Positions 15,525 through 18,352 of a stretch of 18,352 nt of DNA are shown here, one piece after another (position 1 is the stretch's first letter; the number at the start of each line of letters is the position of its first letter). The translations under genes were made by a program, and so were the position numbers. The stretch is from Betaproteobacteria bacterium (GTDB lineage Bacteria; Pseudomonadota; Gammaproteobacteria; Burkholderiales; Casimicrobiaceae), in contig VBDA01000106.1 of the NCBI GenBank assembly GCA_005883655.1, positions 1-18,352 of the forward strand, in the 5' to 3' direction. A model generated the notes under the pieces. It was given only the letters and a program-made list of their open reading frames with translations. It did no database searches and was not told the origin of the DNA.

Positions 15525-16331
15525 TCAGACGGAAGCTACGTTGACCGCGGCCGGCGGTTCGAAAATATCGCAATAGCTCGCGTACACCGACGCCACCGTC
15601 ACCGGCCCGAGCACCAGCCAACCCAGCAGTAGTGGAATCGTCGCCACTATCGCAAGCGCGATTCCCACGACGCCATAAATCAGAAACGGCACAATGTTCC
15701 TGACGCAGCCAATGAAGGAAAGCTTCATCGCGGCCCAGGGCTCGGCTCCCTGCAGCACAACCAGCGCCGGGGCAAACCATACCGCCATGGCCAAGGGCAG
15801 ATAGAAAAGCAAAAAAAGCAACATCCCGACCAGGACAGCCAGTACCACTCCACCGACCACTGCACCGTCCGAAATCGAGTCCGGCCTGCTCCAAAGCTGG
15901 GAAAGCACCGCCGCACCGAAAAAGACAAAGAGCAGAGCGACCACGAAAATAGTGATTGCAATTGCCGCCGCGATATAGATCAAAGCCACTATTAGCAACG
16001 ATCCTGCCCTCGGCCCGAAACCCGCGAATAGATGGCTTATGGTCAAAGGCTCGCCACGATCGATGGCTCGGCAGCCGAGCATCAGGCCTCCCACAAGGAT
16101 CGGGAACAGCAAATGGCTGGCGATGCTGCCGAGGATGGGAATAAAGGCGAGTATCAGATTCAGGACCAAGCCGACCACGACGATGAGAATCCACGGCCCA
16201 ACCGCGGGAGTGAAAAGCCGCCAGCCTTCGCTCCACCAAGCCGCCCCCCGGGCTGCGTCGACCGGCCGGGGGTTGACGATGGGTGCCACGGTTTCAGGTT
16301 GCCGGGTCGGCGATGGTGGCTCTTCTGCCAT
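15525..16331 (-). CDS. BPSS1780-type multi-pass membrane protein (copy 2)
   Basis: A 268-residue inner-membrane protein. A proline-rich cytosolic N-terminus (about 1-40) is followed by strongly hydrophobic segments such as WILIVVVGLVLNLILAFIPIL, LLIVALIYIAAAIAITIFVV and IALAIVATIPLLLGWLVLG. The WFAPALVV motif and the following A..A....S....N..P pattern match the protein at 9725-10546, so the two appear to be distant paralogs of the BPSS1780 family. The function is unknown. The start ATG 16331 has a strong GAGGGAG six bases upstream; the frame is open back to 16556, but that extension runs through the groES promoter and CIRCE and has no membrane-protein character. It converges on polA across 100 bases and diverges from groES. 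Confidence 0.8.
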   Translation of the reverse strand: MAEEPPSPTRQPETVAPIVNPRPVDAARGAAWWSEGWRLFTPAVGPWILIVVVGLVLNLILAFIPILGSIASHLLFPILVGGLMLGCRAIDRGEPLTISHLFAGFGPRAGSLLIVALIYIAAAIAITIFVVALLFVFFGAAVLSQLWSRPDSISDGAVVGGVVLAVLVGMLLFLLFYLPLAMAVWFAPALVVLQGAEPWAAMKLSFIGCVRNIVPFLIYGVVGIALAIVATIPLLLGWLVLGPVTVASVYASYCDIFEPPAAVNVASV

Positions 16332-16484
16332 GGTTTTCTCCCTCGTCACACCCAAGTCGGGCACGGCGGAAACCTTAGCACAGGCCGCCGTCCTTGACCG
16401 CTTTAGCGGCAAGCGATGCGCGCACGAAGGCGCGGATCGGAGGTGCCTCAAGATCGCCGTCTCCCGGCGAAAGGCAAAGAAGCG

Positions 16485-16514
16485 CTTGATTTTTTGTCGC
16501 CCAGCCCCTATTAT
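16485..16514 (+). promoter_or_regulatory. Overlapping sigma-32 and sigma-70 promoters of groESL
   Basis: Two promoter readings share the same bases. Sigma-32 type: CTTGATT (16485-16491), 13-base spacer, CCCCTATTA (16505-16513), close to the consensus CTTGAAA and CCCCATnTA. Sigma-70 type: TTGATT (16486-16491), 17-base spacer, TATTAT (16509-16514). Transcripts would start near 16521, inside the CIRCE operator, giving a groES leader of about 130 nt. The region further upstream, 16332-16484, diverges to the membrane protein gene and holds only a tiny hairpin (CCGC 16398-16401 with GCGG 16406-16409). Confidence 0.75.
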
Positions 16515-16540
16515 TAGCACTCGCTGTACATGAGTGCTAA
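16514..16540. promoter_or_regulatory. CIRCE operator (HrcA binding site)
   Basis: A perfect CIRCE inverted repeat: TTAGCACTC (16514-16522), nine-base spacer, GAGTGCTAA (16532-16540), with no mismatch to the consensus. HrcA binds this element and represses groESL until heat shock occupies GroEL. It overlaps the end of the -10 box and the predicted transcript start, the usual repressing position. hrcA itself is not in the window. Confidence 0.96.
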
Positions 16541-16638
16541 CAGCGGTGAAGCGCAAGATCTCTATCCCCAGGCTTCGAACGCGCGACCCGAGTCGAGTCG
16601 CGCCAGCTTATTGATTCCGCAGACATTTCATCGAGGAG

Positions 16639-16650
16639 TGAGTGCTAACA
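16639..16650 (+). repeat. Second copy of the CIRCE right arm abutting the groES start
   Basis: The 12-base string TGAGTGCTAACA occurs at 16531-16542 (right arm of CIRCE) and again at 16639-16650, where its last A is the first base of the groES ATG. The second copy contains a complete CIRCE half-site, GAGTGCTAA (16640-16648). No matching left arm TTAGCACTC is present in the 40 bases before it. Between the two copies lies the untranslated leader; the groES ribosome-binding site GAGGAG (16633-16638) ends right at the second copy. Confidence 0.8.
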
Positions 16651-16943
16651 TGAAAATGAAAATCCGTCCGTTACACGATCGCGTGATCGTCAAGCGTCTG
16701 GAAGAGGAGCGTACCTCTGCCGGCGGCATAGTGATCCCGGATACCGCAGCCGAAAAGCCGTCCCAAGGCGAGGTGGTTTTCGCCGGCCCGGGCAAGACCG
16801 ATGACAGCGGCAAGTTGCTCGCCATGGGCGTGAAGCCTGGCGACAAGGTGCTATTCGGCAAATACTCGGGCCAGGAATTCAAGCTCGACGGTCAGGATTA
16901 TCTGCACATGCGCGAAGACGACATCATCGGCATTGTCGCCTGA
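16650..16943 (+). CDS. groES: Co-chaperonin GroES (Hsp10)
   Basis: The 97-residue GroES subunit forms the heptameric lid that closes the GroEL folding chamber in the cytosol. The sequence KIRPLHDRVIVKRLEEERTS, the mobile loop SAGGIVIPDTA (about 23-33) and the end LHMREDDIIGIVA are canonical. ATG 16650 is chosen because GAGGAG (16633-16638) lies 11 bases upstream; ATG 16656, two codons later, also begins at a normal N-terminus. The frame is open back to ATG 16530 inside the CIRCE element, but the 40 extra residues show no resemblance to GroES. It is the first gene of the heat-shock operon, followed by groEL after 44 bases. Confidence 0.97.
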   Translation: MKMKIRPLHDRVIVKRLEEERTSAGGIVIPDTAAEKPSQGEVVFAGPGKTDDSGKLLAMGVKPGDKVLFGKYSGQEFKLDGQDYLHMREDDIIGIVA

Positions 16944-16987
16944 CCTCCAAGCTCTTCGAACACCACTGATTTCAGGAGAAACGAAAA

Positions 16988-18352
<1,365 letters not shown>

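Overview
The window is an ordinary, gene-dense housekeeping segment of a GC-rich bacterial chromosome, most likely from a betaproteobacterium. This rests on gene content and order read by eye: yqgE-ruvX-pyrR-pyrB-pyrC', argA next to yggX, polA near DUF2782 and thrB, two membrane proteins of the BPSS1780 type, and a CIRCE-controlled groESL operon. The genus cannot be named from the sequence alone. I see no tRNA, rRNA, CRISPR array, insertion sequence, prophage or attachment site.

Layout. 1-927 (minus) is a secreted DUF2330 protein cut by the left edge. 1099-4906 (plus) is a tight five-gene run: YqgE, the RuvX resolvase, PyrR, the aspartate carbamoyltransferase catalytic chain PyrB, and a dihydroorotase-like protein that has lost its metal-binding histidines. 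5058-7359 (minus) holds argA, yggX and a carboxymuconolactone decarboxylase/peroxidase-related gene. 7529-9700 (plus) is uvrD, divergent from argA. 9725-11904 (minus) is DUF2782-thrB-BPSS1780 membrane protein. 11977-12702 (minus) is a LOG-family nucleotide hydrolase whose start codon overlaps that of the divergent polA (12701-15424, plus). 15525-16331 (minus) is a second BPSS1780-type membrane protein. 16650 to the right edge (plus) is groES-groEL, behind overlapping sigma-70 and sigma-32 promoter motifs and a perfect CIRCE operator.

How the genes work together. The first plus-strand operon joins Holliday-junction processing to pyrimidine synthesis; PyrB and the non-catalytic PyrC' probably form one aspartate carbamoyltransferase complex. 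uvrD and polA supply repair helicase and gap-filling polymerase. argA and thrB are committed steps of arginine and threonine synthesis. yggX and the peroxidase-related gene form a small redox-protection pair downstream of argA. groESL is the heat-shock chaperonin.

The points most worth a second look are a frame break in groEL near 18074 that looks like a 23-nt deletion, an extra CIRCE half-site abutting the groES start codon, the pseudo-dihydroorotase, the overlapping polA/LOG start codons, and a probably leaderless yqgE message. I found no convincing new multi-gene system here.
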